Shown piece after piece: positions 7,510 through 15,591 of a stretch of 29,994 bases of DNA (its first letter is position 1; every line of letters starts with the position of its first letter). A program made the position numbers and the translations under genes. The notes under the pieces were generated by a model. The model was not told the origin of the DNA, did not search any database, and saw nothing but the letters and a program-made list of their open reading frames with translations. The DNA comes from a virus. The DNA lies in the IMG/VR virus record IMGVR_UViG_3300021964_000333, positions 1-29,994 of that record, one strand, 5' to 3'.

Positions 7510-8808
7510 ATGGCCTACTCAACTAATCCTTTCTCCGTAGCTACCTTTGGTGAAAGCTATGAACAGGCCGATGCTTCCTTTAGCCTTACAGGTGTAGCAG
7601 GTACAGGTGTAATCAATGGTGCAGGAGTTAGCGTTAGCTCACGTACTACTATTATCCTTACGGGTGTACAAGCTAACGGTGCAGCAGGTAGTGCAACAGC
7701 GGCAGCAGAAGCAGTAGTTGCACCAACGGGTGTAGCAGGTACAGGTGCAGCAGATGATGGCCTAACATTTATCTTAGGCGTTGGTACTACACCTACTATT
7801 ACTGGTGTATCTGCTACAGGTAATATAACTAGCTCTAACTCATTCTCAACATTTACAGCAGAGGGTGATGCACAACTTTCTACAGCACAACAAAAGTTTG
7901 GCACTGCATCATTACTGTTAGATGGAACAGATGATTATGTAGAGTCTGATAGTAACATTGATTTAAGTTCAGGTGATTTCACAGTAGATATGTGGATTAG
8001 ACCTGACAACGTTACAGGTTATAAAGGACTATTTCAGTCTGGTACAAGTTCTCTATTAAGTGTTTATTTAATTGGAGATCAAGTCCAAGGTACTGTAGCA
8101 GGATCAACGACTCTCTTTATTTCTGATACCAGAGTTTCTGCAAATGTCTGGACTATGATTACGGTTGAACGAGAAGGAAACGTTCATAGACTATACATTA
8201 ACGGAACATTAGAGGAATCAAGTTCTAGTGCTAACCGCCCAGACAATGGTACTTTTACTGTAGGTAAAAATGGTTTTGGTGATTTTGATGGTTACATTGA
8301 CGAAGTAAGACTTTCTAATGTAGCACAGTATACTGGAACAGGCTTTACTCCACCTACCTCTGCCTTTACAGTAGATAATGACACGTTAGCATTACTACAT
8401 TTTGATGGTACAAATGCTTCTACAGACATTGTAAATGCAGCTAACCTTGCTTATCTTACTGTAAGCGCTGGGTTTGGTCCTACTATCCAACCTGTAGGGT
8501 TTGGCTTAGAGATTATCACTGACTCACTTCTAGTAGATGGTGACGAAGTTGTAGTTGAGTCAGATGCTAACATCAGTCTAGCAGGTAAAGGTGTAGCAGG
8601 TACAGTATCAGGCAACACTGTTACAACAGATTGTCAAGCTGTAGTATTGCCAGTAGGTGTACAAGGTACGTTTACTGTAGGTGATGAAACAATTAACACA
8701 GTACAGTTTGACTATGAGTCAATTAAACAAAACTATAGCAGAGATCGTACTGCTTACATAGGCGAGTATAGCACACTAGGTAACACAGTGTATGTACGTG
8801 CAGCATAG
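7510..8808 (+). CDS. Fibre/adhesion protein with LamG-like domain, 432 aa
   Basis: Residues 25-110 are a series of short repeats that begin TGV (TGVAGTG, TGVQANG, TGVAGTG, TGVSATG). Residues ~115-290 form a LamG/concanavalin-like jelly roll with characteristic pieces: KFGTASLLLDGTDDYVE, SGDFTVDMWIRP, WTMITVEREGNVHRLYING, GYIDEVRLSNVAQY and ALLHFDG. Such domains usually bind sugars. After residue ~350 TGV-like repeats resume (GKGVAGT, VGVQGT), followed by a C-terminal NYSRDRTAYIG. The LamG segment uses AGA for arginine and GGA for glycine, unlike its flanks (CGT, GGT), which suggests insertion of an adhesion module into an older repeat protein. It contains one CCCAGCGC site on the opposite strand. 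Host-surface sugar binding is inferred from the fold. Confidence 0.75.
   Translation: MAYSTNPFSVATFGESYEQADASFSLTGVAGTGVINGAGVSVSSRTTIILTGVQANGAAGSATAAAEAVVAPTGVAGTGAADDGLTFILGVGTTPTITGVSATGNITSSNSFSTFTAEGDAQLSTAQQKFGTASLLLDGTDDYVESDSNIDLSSGDFTVDMWIRPDNVTGYKGLFQSGTSSLLSVYLIGDQVQGTVAGSTTLFISDTRVSANVWTMITVEREGNVHRLYINGTLEESSSSANRPDNGTFTVGKNGFGDFDGYIDEVRLSNVAQYTGTGFTPPTSAFTVDNDTLALLHFDGTNASTDIVNAANLAYLTVSAGFGPTIQPVGFGLEIITDSLLVDGDEVVVESDANISLAGKGVAGTVSGNTVTTDCQAVVLPVGVQGTFTVGDETINTVQFDYESIKQNYSRDRTAYIGEYSTLGNTVYVRAA
8465..8472 (-). repeat. CCCAGCGC dispersed motif, site 3
   Basis: In the LamG-type fibre gene, reverse orientation (GCGCTGGG on the + strand, encoding SAG). Confidence 0.8.
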
Positions 8809-8819
8809 GAATAATAATA

Positions 8820-9140
8820 ATGTCTCTTAAATGGCCTAACAAAGACCCTGATGAAATACTAGACTACAGCATTGATTGGTCACGCTTTCTTAGTGGTGCA
8901 ACTATCAGCAGTGTTACTTGGTATGTTGATGACGCTGATGGTGTAAAGACACAGCTAATCCCTAGTGGTCAACTTGTTAATGGTATTCAGTTAGTGTCTG
9001 CTACTAACACTGATACAGTTACTACAGCACGTTTAGGTTCAGGCTCTAACAACATACTATATCAGTTCTATTGTCGTATAGCTGACTCGAATGGCTTGGT
9101 AGTGGAGCGCAAGGTTCGTTTACGTGTAAGGAATAAATAA
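8820..9140 (+). CDS. Probable fibre-tail adaptor protein, 106 aa
   Basis: The start SLKWPNKDPDEILDYSIDW, followed by a short beta-rich body ending VERKVRLRVRNK, is a pattern I associate with small proteins named fibre-tail adaptors in tailed phages. It lies between the fibre genes and the gp11-like adaptor gene, consistent with joining fibres to the tail. AGGAA before the ATG is a modest ribosome site. The stop TAA (9138-9140) shares its last A with the ATG of the next gene (TAATG), so translation is probably coupled. The function is inferred from family resemblance and place. Confidence 0.6.
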   Translation: MSLKWPNKDPDEILDYSIDWSRFLSGATISSVTWYVDDADGVKTQLIPSGQLVNGIQLVSATNTDTVTTARLGSGSNNILYQFYCRIADSNGLVVERKVRLRVRNK

Positions 9141-9853
9141 TGGCTTATAACTATCTAGGACTAGTAAACGAGGTTAACCGTAGGCTGAACGAAGTAGAGC
9201 TAACAAGTTCTAACTTTGCTACAGCTTCAGGTTTCTACAATACAGCTAAGGATGCTGTAAATGCTTCACTACGACATATCAACCACGAAGAGTCTAACTG
9301 GCCTTGGAATCACATCTTAGAGGAAGAGACTCTTACAGCAGGTGTAACACGTTACGATTATCCTACAGATGCTAAGCTAATTGACATGAACAGTTTTCGC
9401 ATCAAGAAAGATACTACATTAAATGTAAGTACTACTAAACTAAAATCAATGGATTATCAAGAATACCTTGACAATTACGTTGATTACGAGTATAACTCTG
9501 ATAGTGATATGCAGACTCTTCCACGCCACGTTGTACGTGCACCAAGTCAAGAGTTTATTATTCTTCCTACCCCAGACAAGGCATATGAGCTAGTTTACGA
9601 ATATTATCGCAACCCTGTGTCGCTTGAGTTATATGATGACGTACCAAGTGTACCTTTAGAGTTTAAACATATTATTGTGGACGGTGCTATGTTCTACGCT
9701 TATCAGTTCCGTGCTGACACACAAGCATCACAGATTGCACAAGGTAAGTTTGAACAAGGCATTAAATACATGCGTAGTCTTTACATTAACCGTTATGACT
9801 ATGTACGCTCAACTGTTCTTACTCGTAGTTCCTCTAGTCTAAGAGTTTCATAA
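9140..9853 (+). CDS. Tail tubular protein A-like head-to-tail adaptor (T7 gp11-like)
   Basis: This 237-residue protein begins YNYLGLVNEVNRRLNEVEL and has the features of the T7 gp11 family: an early helical region (AKDAVNASLRHINHEESNWP), a beta segment with VTRYDYPTDAKLI, a middle LPRHVV...FIILPTPD strand pair, and a C-terminal helix with DGAMFYAYQFRAD. In T7, twelve gp11 copies form the ring between portal and nozzle. It is followed after two bases by the gp12-like gene, the conserved order. AAGGAA in the end of the upstream gene serves as its ribosome site. The length is close to family members. Confidence is high from family pattern plus neighbour order. Confidence 0.85.
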   Translation: MAYNYLGLVNEVNRRLNEVELTSSNFATASGFYNTAKDAVNASLRHINHEESNWPWNHILEEETLTAGVTRYDYPTDAKLIDMNSFRIKKDTTLNVSTTKLKSMDYQEYLDNYVDYEYNSDSDMQTLPRHVVRAPSQEFIILPTPDKAYELVYEYYRNPVSLELYDDVPSVPLEFKHIIVDGAMFYAYQFRADTQASQIAQGKFEQGIKYMRSLYINRYDYVRSTVLTRSSSSLRVS

Positions 9854-9855
9854 TT

Positions 9856-11403
9856 ATGGCTACACAGTGGCAAACATTTCCTGTACCTTTTACTGGAGGG
9901 TTGATTACTAATATCAGTCCACTACAACAAGGTATCAACAATGTAGGTTCAGCATTCCAACTGCAGAACTTTGAGCCATCACTAGACGGTGGTTATCGTA
10001 AGGTAGCAGGGTATAATAAGTTTATTAATGCAGCTTTATCGGGTAGTGGTCCAGTACAAGCTTTAGCCATTATACAAGAAGACACTAACGAAAAAGTAAT
10101 TGCTGCACGTAGTGGTGTTTACTACATAGCTAATGCTACAGATGCTACACCTGCTTGGTCATCACTAGCTACTGCACCTAATACAAGTTTTACTAAAGCT
10201 AGACAAGCTCGTTATAACTTTAACAACGCTTATCAGATTTGTTTTGTTGATGGTGTTAACTTCCCTGCTTACTATGATCGTACAGCAAACACACTAACTT
10301 ACATGACAACATCAGCGACTAATGATGCTGTAGAAGGTGCTAGCCACGTATGTTTGTTTAAGAGTACTCTCTTCTTTGGTGTAGGCACAGAGCTAGTCTT
10401 TACAGCACCGTATAGTGCAGATGATCTAGACCCAGCTAATGGTGCAGGAAGTATCAGCATCGGATCAGAGATAACTGGTTTGATTGTATTTCGTGATCAG
10501 CTTATCGTGTTTGCTCTTGATAAGATCATGCGTATCACAGGCTCTAGTGCAGCAGACTTTGTAATGAACGCTGTGACTGAAGACTTAGGATGCTTAAGTG
10601 CTGATACTATCCAAGAGGTCGGCGCTGATGTTATGTTCCTTGGTCCTGATGGGTTACGCACACTAAGCTCAACAGATCGCATTGGTGACTTCGGTATTGA
10701 TGTTGCATCTAAGAACATTAGACCTACTGTAACTAAACTACAGGACTACGCAGCAAGTTTTGCTAGCACAGTTATTCGTGGTAAAGCACAGTATCGCTTA
10801 TTCGCTTATGTAGCAGGTGAACAATCTAAGATCGCTAAGGGTGTGTTAGGCACTAAGTTTGTTGACCAGGGTGGGCAAGGCTTTCAGTGGGCAGAGATAA
10901 AAGGGTTTAAGGTATACATAGCTGACTCTCAGTTTATTGGTGAAGATGAGTATCGTGTATTTGCTAACAACGATGGCTATGTGTATAACATGGATACAGG
11001 TACTAGCTTAGACGGTGAGAACATTGATGCTATATATGAATCACCTTTTATGCCTATCAATGATCCACAGGTACGTAAGACATTCTACAAGTTAGACTTC
11101 TATATTAAACCTTTTGGTGCTATTAACATTAATGCAGGTCTTAGGTTTAACCAAAACAAAACAGGTTACATACAACCACCAACATTTACTATAACACAAA
11201 CAGGTGGCTCTGCTGGTATATTTAGTGATAATACATCAAAGTATGGCAGCGCTGTATTTGGTGCGCCACGCACACAAAGCTACATCAATCAAGTAGTAGG
11301 ATCAGGTGAGACTGTAGCAATCCGCATCGAAGATAAAAGTTCTGATGCTTCATTTTTATTAGACACAGCAATCTTCGAGTTTGCTACAGATGACAGACAG
11401 TAA
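9856..11403 (+). CDS. Tail tubular protein B-like nozzle protein (T7 gp12-like)
   Basis: This 515-residue, mainly beta protein starts with FPVPFTGGLITNISPLQ and continues LQNFEPSLDGGYRKVAGY (about residues 38-55), the usual opening of nozzle or tail-stabilising proteins in podoviruses. The central region has repeated beta blades (LIVFRDQLIVFALDKIMRI; VMFLGPDGLRTLSS), typical of the family. It should form the distal tail tube and carry the fibres. It is shorter than T7 gp12 (about 790 residues), as is common in marine relatives. It follows the gp11-like gene almost without a gap and has no strong ribosome site, so it probably depends on upstream translation. Confidence 0.8.
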   Translation: MATQWQTFPVPFTGGLITNISPLQQGINNVGSAFQLQNFEPSLDGGYRKVAGYNKFINAALSGSGPVQALAIIQEDTNEKVIAARSGVYYIANATDATPAWSSLATAPNTSFTKARQARYNFNNAYQICFVDGVNFPAYYDRTANTLTYMTTSATNDAVEGASHVCLFKSTLFFGVGTELVFTAPYSADDLDPANGAGSISIGSEITGLIVFRDQLIVFALDKIMRITGSSAADFVMNAVTEDLGCLSADTIQEVGADVMFLGPDGLRTLSSTDRIGDFGIDVASKNIRPTVTKLQDYAASFASTVIRGKAQYRLFAYVAGEQSKIAKGVLGTKFVDQGGQGFQWAEIKGFKVYIADSQFIGEDEYRVFANNDGYVYNMDTGTSLDGENIDAIYESPFMPINDPQVRKTFYKLDFYIKPFGAININAGLRFNQNKTGYIQPPTFTITQTGGSAGIFSDNTSKYGSAVFGAPRTQSYINQVVGSGETVAIRIEDKSSDASFLLDTAIFEFATDDRQ

Positions 11404-11412
11404 GGAAATCTT

Positions 11413-12813
11413 ATGGGTACAGGTTACGTAAGAGCAGATACAGCTAACAACATTGCTAACGGTAATGTTATTGATGCTGATGATCTAGACAACGAGTTTA
11501 ACGCTGTAGAAGCAGCCTTTAACGCTAGCACAGGCCACACACACGATGGCACTACTAGTGAAGGTGCACCTATTGAGGTTATCGGCCCAGCGCAAGACAT
11601 TGTAGCTACAACTACTGTACTACGCCCTAAGACAAACAATACAGTAGACTTGGGTACATCTAGCCTGAAATACAAAGATGTTTATCTAGCAGGTGACCTT
11701 AATCTTGATGGCTCTATTACATCTACAGGTTCTGTTAACTTAGGTTCTACTTCTATTACTGGTACATTAGCAGTATCAACTGACACAACACTTACAGGTA
11801 ACCTTACTGCTAATGGTAATACTACACTAGGTAATGCAGCTACAGATACGGTGACAGTAAATGCAGATGTTGCGTCAAGTCTTATTCCTTCTGTTGATGA
11901 TTCTTACGATCTTGGTGCTGTTGGAAGCGAATGGCGTAATGCATATATTGATGGCACTGCTTATATTGATACAGGCTCTATTGATACTGCTAATGTGGCG
12001 ACTTTAAATGTCACAGGTAATGCAGACGTAGATGGTGACCTTACTGTTACAGGTAATATTAATGCATCTATTACAGGTACAGCAGCACAAGCAGATGCTC
12101 TTACAACAGCACGTACTATTAGTTTAGCAGGTGATGTAGCAGGTGCAGCTAACTTTGATGGCTCAGCTAACATCACTATCACTACAGTTATTGCTGATGA
12201 TAGTCACAACCACACTATTGCTAACGTAGACGGGTTACAGGCTGCGCTAGATACTAAGATAGAAAACTTAGCTGGTCTTGATGTAACTGCTAGTTATACA
12301 GAGTTAAACATTCTTGATGGTGCTACTTTAACAACAGCAGAGTTAAACTTTGTAGACGGTGTAACGTCAAACATTCAGACACAACTTGATACTAAGCTTG
12401 ATAGTCTATCTACTTACACAGGAGATATTGACATTGATGGCGAACTTGTGGTAACATCTTACAATGAAACATTTGCTGCTGTAACATCATCAAGTAACGC
12501 AACTACGATTGACTGTGAAGCAGGTAACGTATTTAGCCATACACTAAGTGAGAACACTACGTTTACATTTAGCAATCCACCTTCTAGTGGTACAGCTTAT
12601 GGTTTCTCACTTAAGATTGTACAGGATGCAAGTGCTAGTGGTTATACTGTAACATGGCCTAGTGCTATTATATGGCCTAATGCAGATCAGTATGCAGCCT
12701 CTGGTGTACCTCAACTTACAAGTACAGCATCTGCAGTAGATCAGTTTGTGTTCTACACACATGATGGTGGTACTACGTGGTATGGCTTTACAGCAGGTTT
12801 AGACTTAGGATAA
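11413..12813 (+). CDS. Tail fibre protein, 466 aa
   Basis: Residues 1-65 (MGTGYVRADTANNIANGNVI, DDLDNEFNAVEAAF, TGHTHDG) are a typical fibre N-terminus that attaches to the tail. Residues ~70-230 hold repeats of the kind PKTNNTVDLGTSSLKYKDVYL and NLDGSITSTGSVNLGS, a beta-helix-like shaft. Near residue 260 DDSHNH and NVDGLQAALDTKI match the 840-aa fibre, and the last ~110 residues match its C-terminal module (TFTFS, VTWPS, FYTHDGGTTWYGF). The shared pieces are diverged at DNA level, so this is an older duplication or repeated capture. It carries one GGCCCAGCGC site. AAGGAAA precedes the ATG. Confidence 0.8.
   Translation: MGTGYVRADTANNIANGNVIDADDLDNEFNAVEAAFNASTGHTHDGTTSEGAPIEVIGPAQDIVATTTVLRPKTNNTVDLGTSSLKYKDVYLAGDLNLDGSITSTGSVNLGSTSITGTLAVSTDTTLTGNLTANGNTTLGNAATDTVTVNADVASSLIPSVDDSYDLGAVGSEWRNAYIDGTAYIDTGSIDTANVATLNVTGNADVDGDLTVTGNINASITGTAAQADALTTARTISLAGDVAGAANFDGSANITITTVIADDSHNHTIANVDGLQAALDTKIENLAGLDVTASYTELNILDGATLTTAELNFVDGVTSNIQTQLDTKLDSLSTYTGDIDIDGELVVTSYNETFAAVTSSSNATTIDCEAGNVFSHTLSENTTFTFSNPPSSGTAYGFSLKIVQDASASGYTVTWPSAIIWPNADQYAASGVPQLTSTASAVDQFVFYTHDGGTTWYGFTAGLDLG
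11586..11593 (+). repeat. CCCAGCGC dispersed motif, site 4
   Basis: In the 466-aa fibre gene, extended GGCCCAGCGC, codons ggc cca gcg (GPA). Confidence 0.8.
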
Positions 12814-12819
12814 CATAGA

Positions 12820-14784
12820 ATGAGTAACATTAAAAAGTTAATGATGTCTGCAGCAGGTGGTGGTGGCCTGAATGTTGAGGATGTGTTTAGCACTTATGTA
12901 TATGATGGTACAGGAACAACCAAAATTATTTCTAATGGAATAGACTTGGACACTGAAGGTGGAATGACGTGGTTTAAACGTAGAAATGGTACTAGTGACC
13001 ATCAACTTTTTGATAGTGAAAGAGGTGGTAGATATAGGATAGAGTCTAATACTGGAGCTTCACAAGCTGATGAAGGTGGTACTGTATGGTCTACACGAAC
13101 AGATGGTTTTAGTATAGGCGGTGACGGTGGTGCACAAATATACAATAGTAGTACTGATGAATACGTTTCTTGGACATTCCGCAAAGCCTCAGGTTTTTTT
13201 GATGTAGTCAGTTATACTGGGAACGGAACTGCAGGTCGTACTGTTAGTCATAATCTTGGTAGTGTTCCTGGGTGTATTATTGTTAAATCTTTAAATGATT
13301 ATAGTGATTGGCCTGTTTACCACAAAGGAACTCACGCAAGTACTCCAGAGGATTATAGATTACGTTTAAACTCTAATGTTGCTATAGTACCATCTGCTCC
13401 TGAATGGAATAGCACAGCACCAACAGCAACTAACTTTACATTAAGTAATTCGGGTGATGTTAATGCTAATGGTAAAAACTATATTGCCTACATTTTTGCT
13501 TCCCATGATGGTGATGGTACTTTTGGTGAAACTGGAGATCAAGACATTATTCGTTGTGATAAAGTACCTGCAAGTACAGCTACTGATGTTGACTTAGGTT
13601 ATGAACCTCAGTGGATAATGATTAAAAGAACAGATTCTGGAGGGGATTGGCAAATATACGACAATATACGGGGTATGTTTGTTAGATCACATGATCCAAG
13701 AAGATTATACGCAAACCAAAGTAATGCAGAAGAAAATGGTAACTCTGATTATTTATACCCAAAACCAAATGGTTTTCATATAAACACAAACTACTTTGGT
13801 GGTGGCCCTTACGTTTACATAGCCATACGCCGTGGTCCAATGGCAACTCCAACAGATGTTGATGATGTCTTTGCTATTGATACAAGAGGTGGCACATCAC
13901 CCACACCACCAGAACTTTATTCAGGCTTTGTAACGGATTTTCTTTTATATCCTAATAACATTGACACACAAAATGACAAAAGAGTTATTGACAGATTAAG
14001 AGGTAAACGTTTTATTTATACAAATAAAAGAGATTTAGAATCTAATGTTGTTGGTGAATGGGATTACATGAACGGTCATGGCGAATACACAAACGTAGAC
14101 TCAAATGATATAGGTTTTATGTGGAAACGTGCGCCAGGTTTTTTTGATATAGTTACATGGAATGTAGACGGAACTGGCAACACCACCATACCTCACAATC
14201 TTGGTGTTGTACCAGAAATGGTTTGGTCAAAAAACAGAAATGATAGTGGTTACGGTTCAGGCTCTTGGTTTATTGCTCATGATCACCTAACAGGTTGGGA
14301 TAGTTCTAATGAAAACGATAGACATGTTTTCCAAGACTTTGGAACAGGTGCATCAACACAACAAGGATATCACAGAGACTTTACTGATACGTCTATTAGA
14401 TTAACCAGTAATGCAGCAGGTGGATATACTACATCACATAAATGTATAGCTTATCTATTTGCTTCGTTAGACGGTGTGTCTAAGGTGGGGAGTTATACTG
14501 GTGACGGTAATACAGAGCAGAATATTGACTGTGGCTTTAGTAGCGGTTCCAGATTTGTGCTAATTAAGAAAAGTTCTCACGCTGGAAGCTGGTTTTTGTT
14601 CGATAGTGAAAGAGGTATTATTTCAGGTAATAGTCCGTATTTGGAACTAAACACAACTGCCGCAGAAAATTCTTCATACAATGAATTAAGTCCTTATTCT
14701 TCGGGCTTTACCGTGCGCAATGGTGGTGGGTTAAACCTTAACTACAATGGCCATACCTTTATTTTCTACGCAATCGCAGCATAA
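12820..14784 (+). CDS. Tail fibre/receptor-binding protein with duplicated domain, 654 aa
   Basis: The repeated units are WFKRRNGTSDHQLFDSERGG (residues ~51-70) with a second form FLFDSERG near 600, FFDVVSYTGNGT near 127 with FFDIVTWNVDGTG near 444, and YIAYIFASHDG near 222 with KCIAYLFASLDG near 544. I recognise this pattern from fibre proteins of marine phages (a DUF7483-like domain; name from memory). The two halves therefore look like a tandem duplication of a carbohydrate-facing domain. Arginine is mostly AGA and glycine often GGA, unlike neighbouring tail genes, suggesting recent acquisition. Only a weak AGGA ribosome site precedes ATG 12820, which lies six bases after the previous stop. 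Receptor binding is inferred. Confidence 0.7.
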   Translation: MSNIKKLMMSAAGGGGLNVEDVFSTYVYDGTGTTKIISNGIDLDTEGGMTWFKRRNGTSDHQLFDSERGGRYRIESNTGASQADEGGTVWSTRTDGFSIGGDGGAQIYNSSTDEYVSWTFRKASGFFDVVSYTGNGTAGRTVSHNLGSVPGCIIVKSLNDYSDWPVYHKGTHASTPEDYRLRLNSNVAIVPSAPEWNSTAPTATNFTLSNSGDVNANGKNYIAYIFASHDGDGTFGETGDQDIIRCDKVPASTATDVDLGYEPQWIMIKRTDSGGDWQIYDNIRGMFVRSHDPRRLYANQSNAEENGNSDYLYPKPNGFHINTNYFGGGPYVYIAIRRGPMATPTDVDDVFAIDTRGGTSPTPPELYSGFVTDFLLYPNNIDTQNDKRVIDRLRGKRFIYTNKRDLESNVVGEWDYMNGHGEYTNVDSNDIGFMWKRAPGFFDIVTWNVDGTGNTTIPHNLGVVPEMVWSKNRNDSGYGSGSWFIAHDHLTGWDSSNENDRHVFQDFGTGASTQQGYHRDFTDTSIRLTSNAAGGYTTSHKCIAYLFASLDGVSKVGSYTGDGNTEQNIDCGFSSGSRFVLIKKSSHAGSWFLFDSERGIISGNSPYLELNTTAAENSSYNELSPYSSGFTVRNGGGLNLNYNGHTFIFYAIAA

Positions 14785-14811
14785 CTCAAGGTCAGAAAGG
14801 AGAATCAACTA

Positions 14812-15315
14812 ATGGCTGAATATCGTGATCGCACAACAGGCGAAATAAAAACACAGGGTGAACTTAGACGTGACAACCCAAATATGTCCATGCCTCGTGT
14901 ATGGAATAATAATGTGCATGACGCACTTAACGTAGACCCAGTGCTACGTGCACCTAAACCTACAGAGGGCATTGGTGCATATCAAACAGCACGCCGTAAT
15001 GGTGTAGTACAGGATAGCTTAGGCAACTGGGTTGAGGCTTGGGAAATAGCTGACATGTTCAGTGACACCACAGAAGATGGTGTTACAACTACTAAAGCAG
15101 AACATGAAGCAGCTTATCAAGCTCGTCTTGACAGTGATGCAGCAGAACGTAATCGTAATGAACGTGACAGCCTTATTGCTGAAACAGATTGGTGGGCTAC
15201 ATCAGATCGTACTATGACTGCTGAACAAACAGCCTACCGTCAAGCACTACGTGACATTACTACACATGCTAACTGGCCTCATCTAAGTGAGGACGATTGG
15301 CCTACTAAACCGTAA
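14812..15315 (+). CDS. Tail-assembly-chaperone-like protein, 167 aa
   Basis: Residues ~115-167 (RDSLIAETDWWATSDRTMTA, then YRQALRDIT and NWPHLSEDDWPTKP) match the phage tail assembly chaperone / fibre-accessory pattern (Phage_tail_APC type: T-D-W, Q-x-x-YRQALRD, W-P). The first half (YRDRTTGEIKTQGELRRDNPN, VWNNNVHDALNV) is the usual N-terminal extension. Such genes follow fibre genes and may help fibre folding or form part of the tail, and here it directly follows two fibre genes. A strong AAAGGAG site precedes the ATG. The biochemical role of this family in podoviruses is not settled. Confidence 0.65.
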   Translation: MAEYRDRTTGEIKTQGELRRDNPNMSMPRVWNNNVHDALNVDPVLRAPKPTEGIGAYQTARRNGVVQDSLGNWVEAWEIADMFSDTTEDGVTTTKAEHEAAYQARLDSDAAERNRNERDSLIAETDWWATSDRTMTAEQTAYRQALRDITTHANWPHLSEDDWPTKP

Positions 15316-15325
15316 GAGTTAGGCC

Positions 15326-15580
15326 ATGTCGGACATTAAGCTAACATCTGATGAACTAGAAGCTATGCTAGATCGTGCAGCAAGACGTGGGGCAAAGGAA
15401 GCTTTACGTTCTATTGGACTGCTAGATGATGACGCACACAAAGATATAACTGAGATGCGTAGCTTACTAGAAGCATGGCGTGATACTCGTAAGTCTGTGT
15501 GGTCTACTGTAACAAGACTAGTCACTGTTGCCGTACTAACGTTTATTGCTGGCGCAGTATGGATGACAATGAATAAATAA
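15326..15580 (+). CDS. Small one-TM membrane protein (DUF6127-like)
   Basis: This 84-residue protein has a charged helical N-terminal part (LTSDELEAMLDRAARRGAKE, residues 6-25) and a single transmembrane helix at about 61-80 (TRLVTVAVLTFIAGAVWM). The pattern resembles the DUF6127 family, found after fibre genes in many phages of Alphaproteobacteria. The topology (soluble N-terminus, C-terminal anchor) would allow a holin-like, antiholin or spanin-related role, but nothing in the sequence proves this. It lies ten bases after the chaperone-like gene. An antisense ORF over the same bases is ignored because it lacks a ribosome site. Confidence 0.6.
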   Translation: MSDIKLTSDELEAMLDRAARRGAKEALRSIGLLDDDAHKDITEMRSLLEAWRDTRKSVWSTVTRLVTVAVLTFIAGAVWMTMNK

Positions 15581-15591
15581 GGTAAAACATT

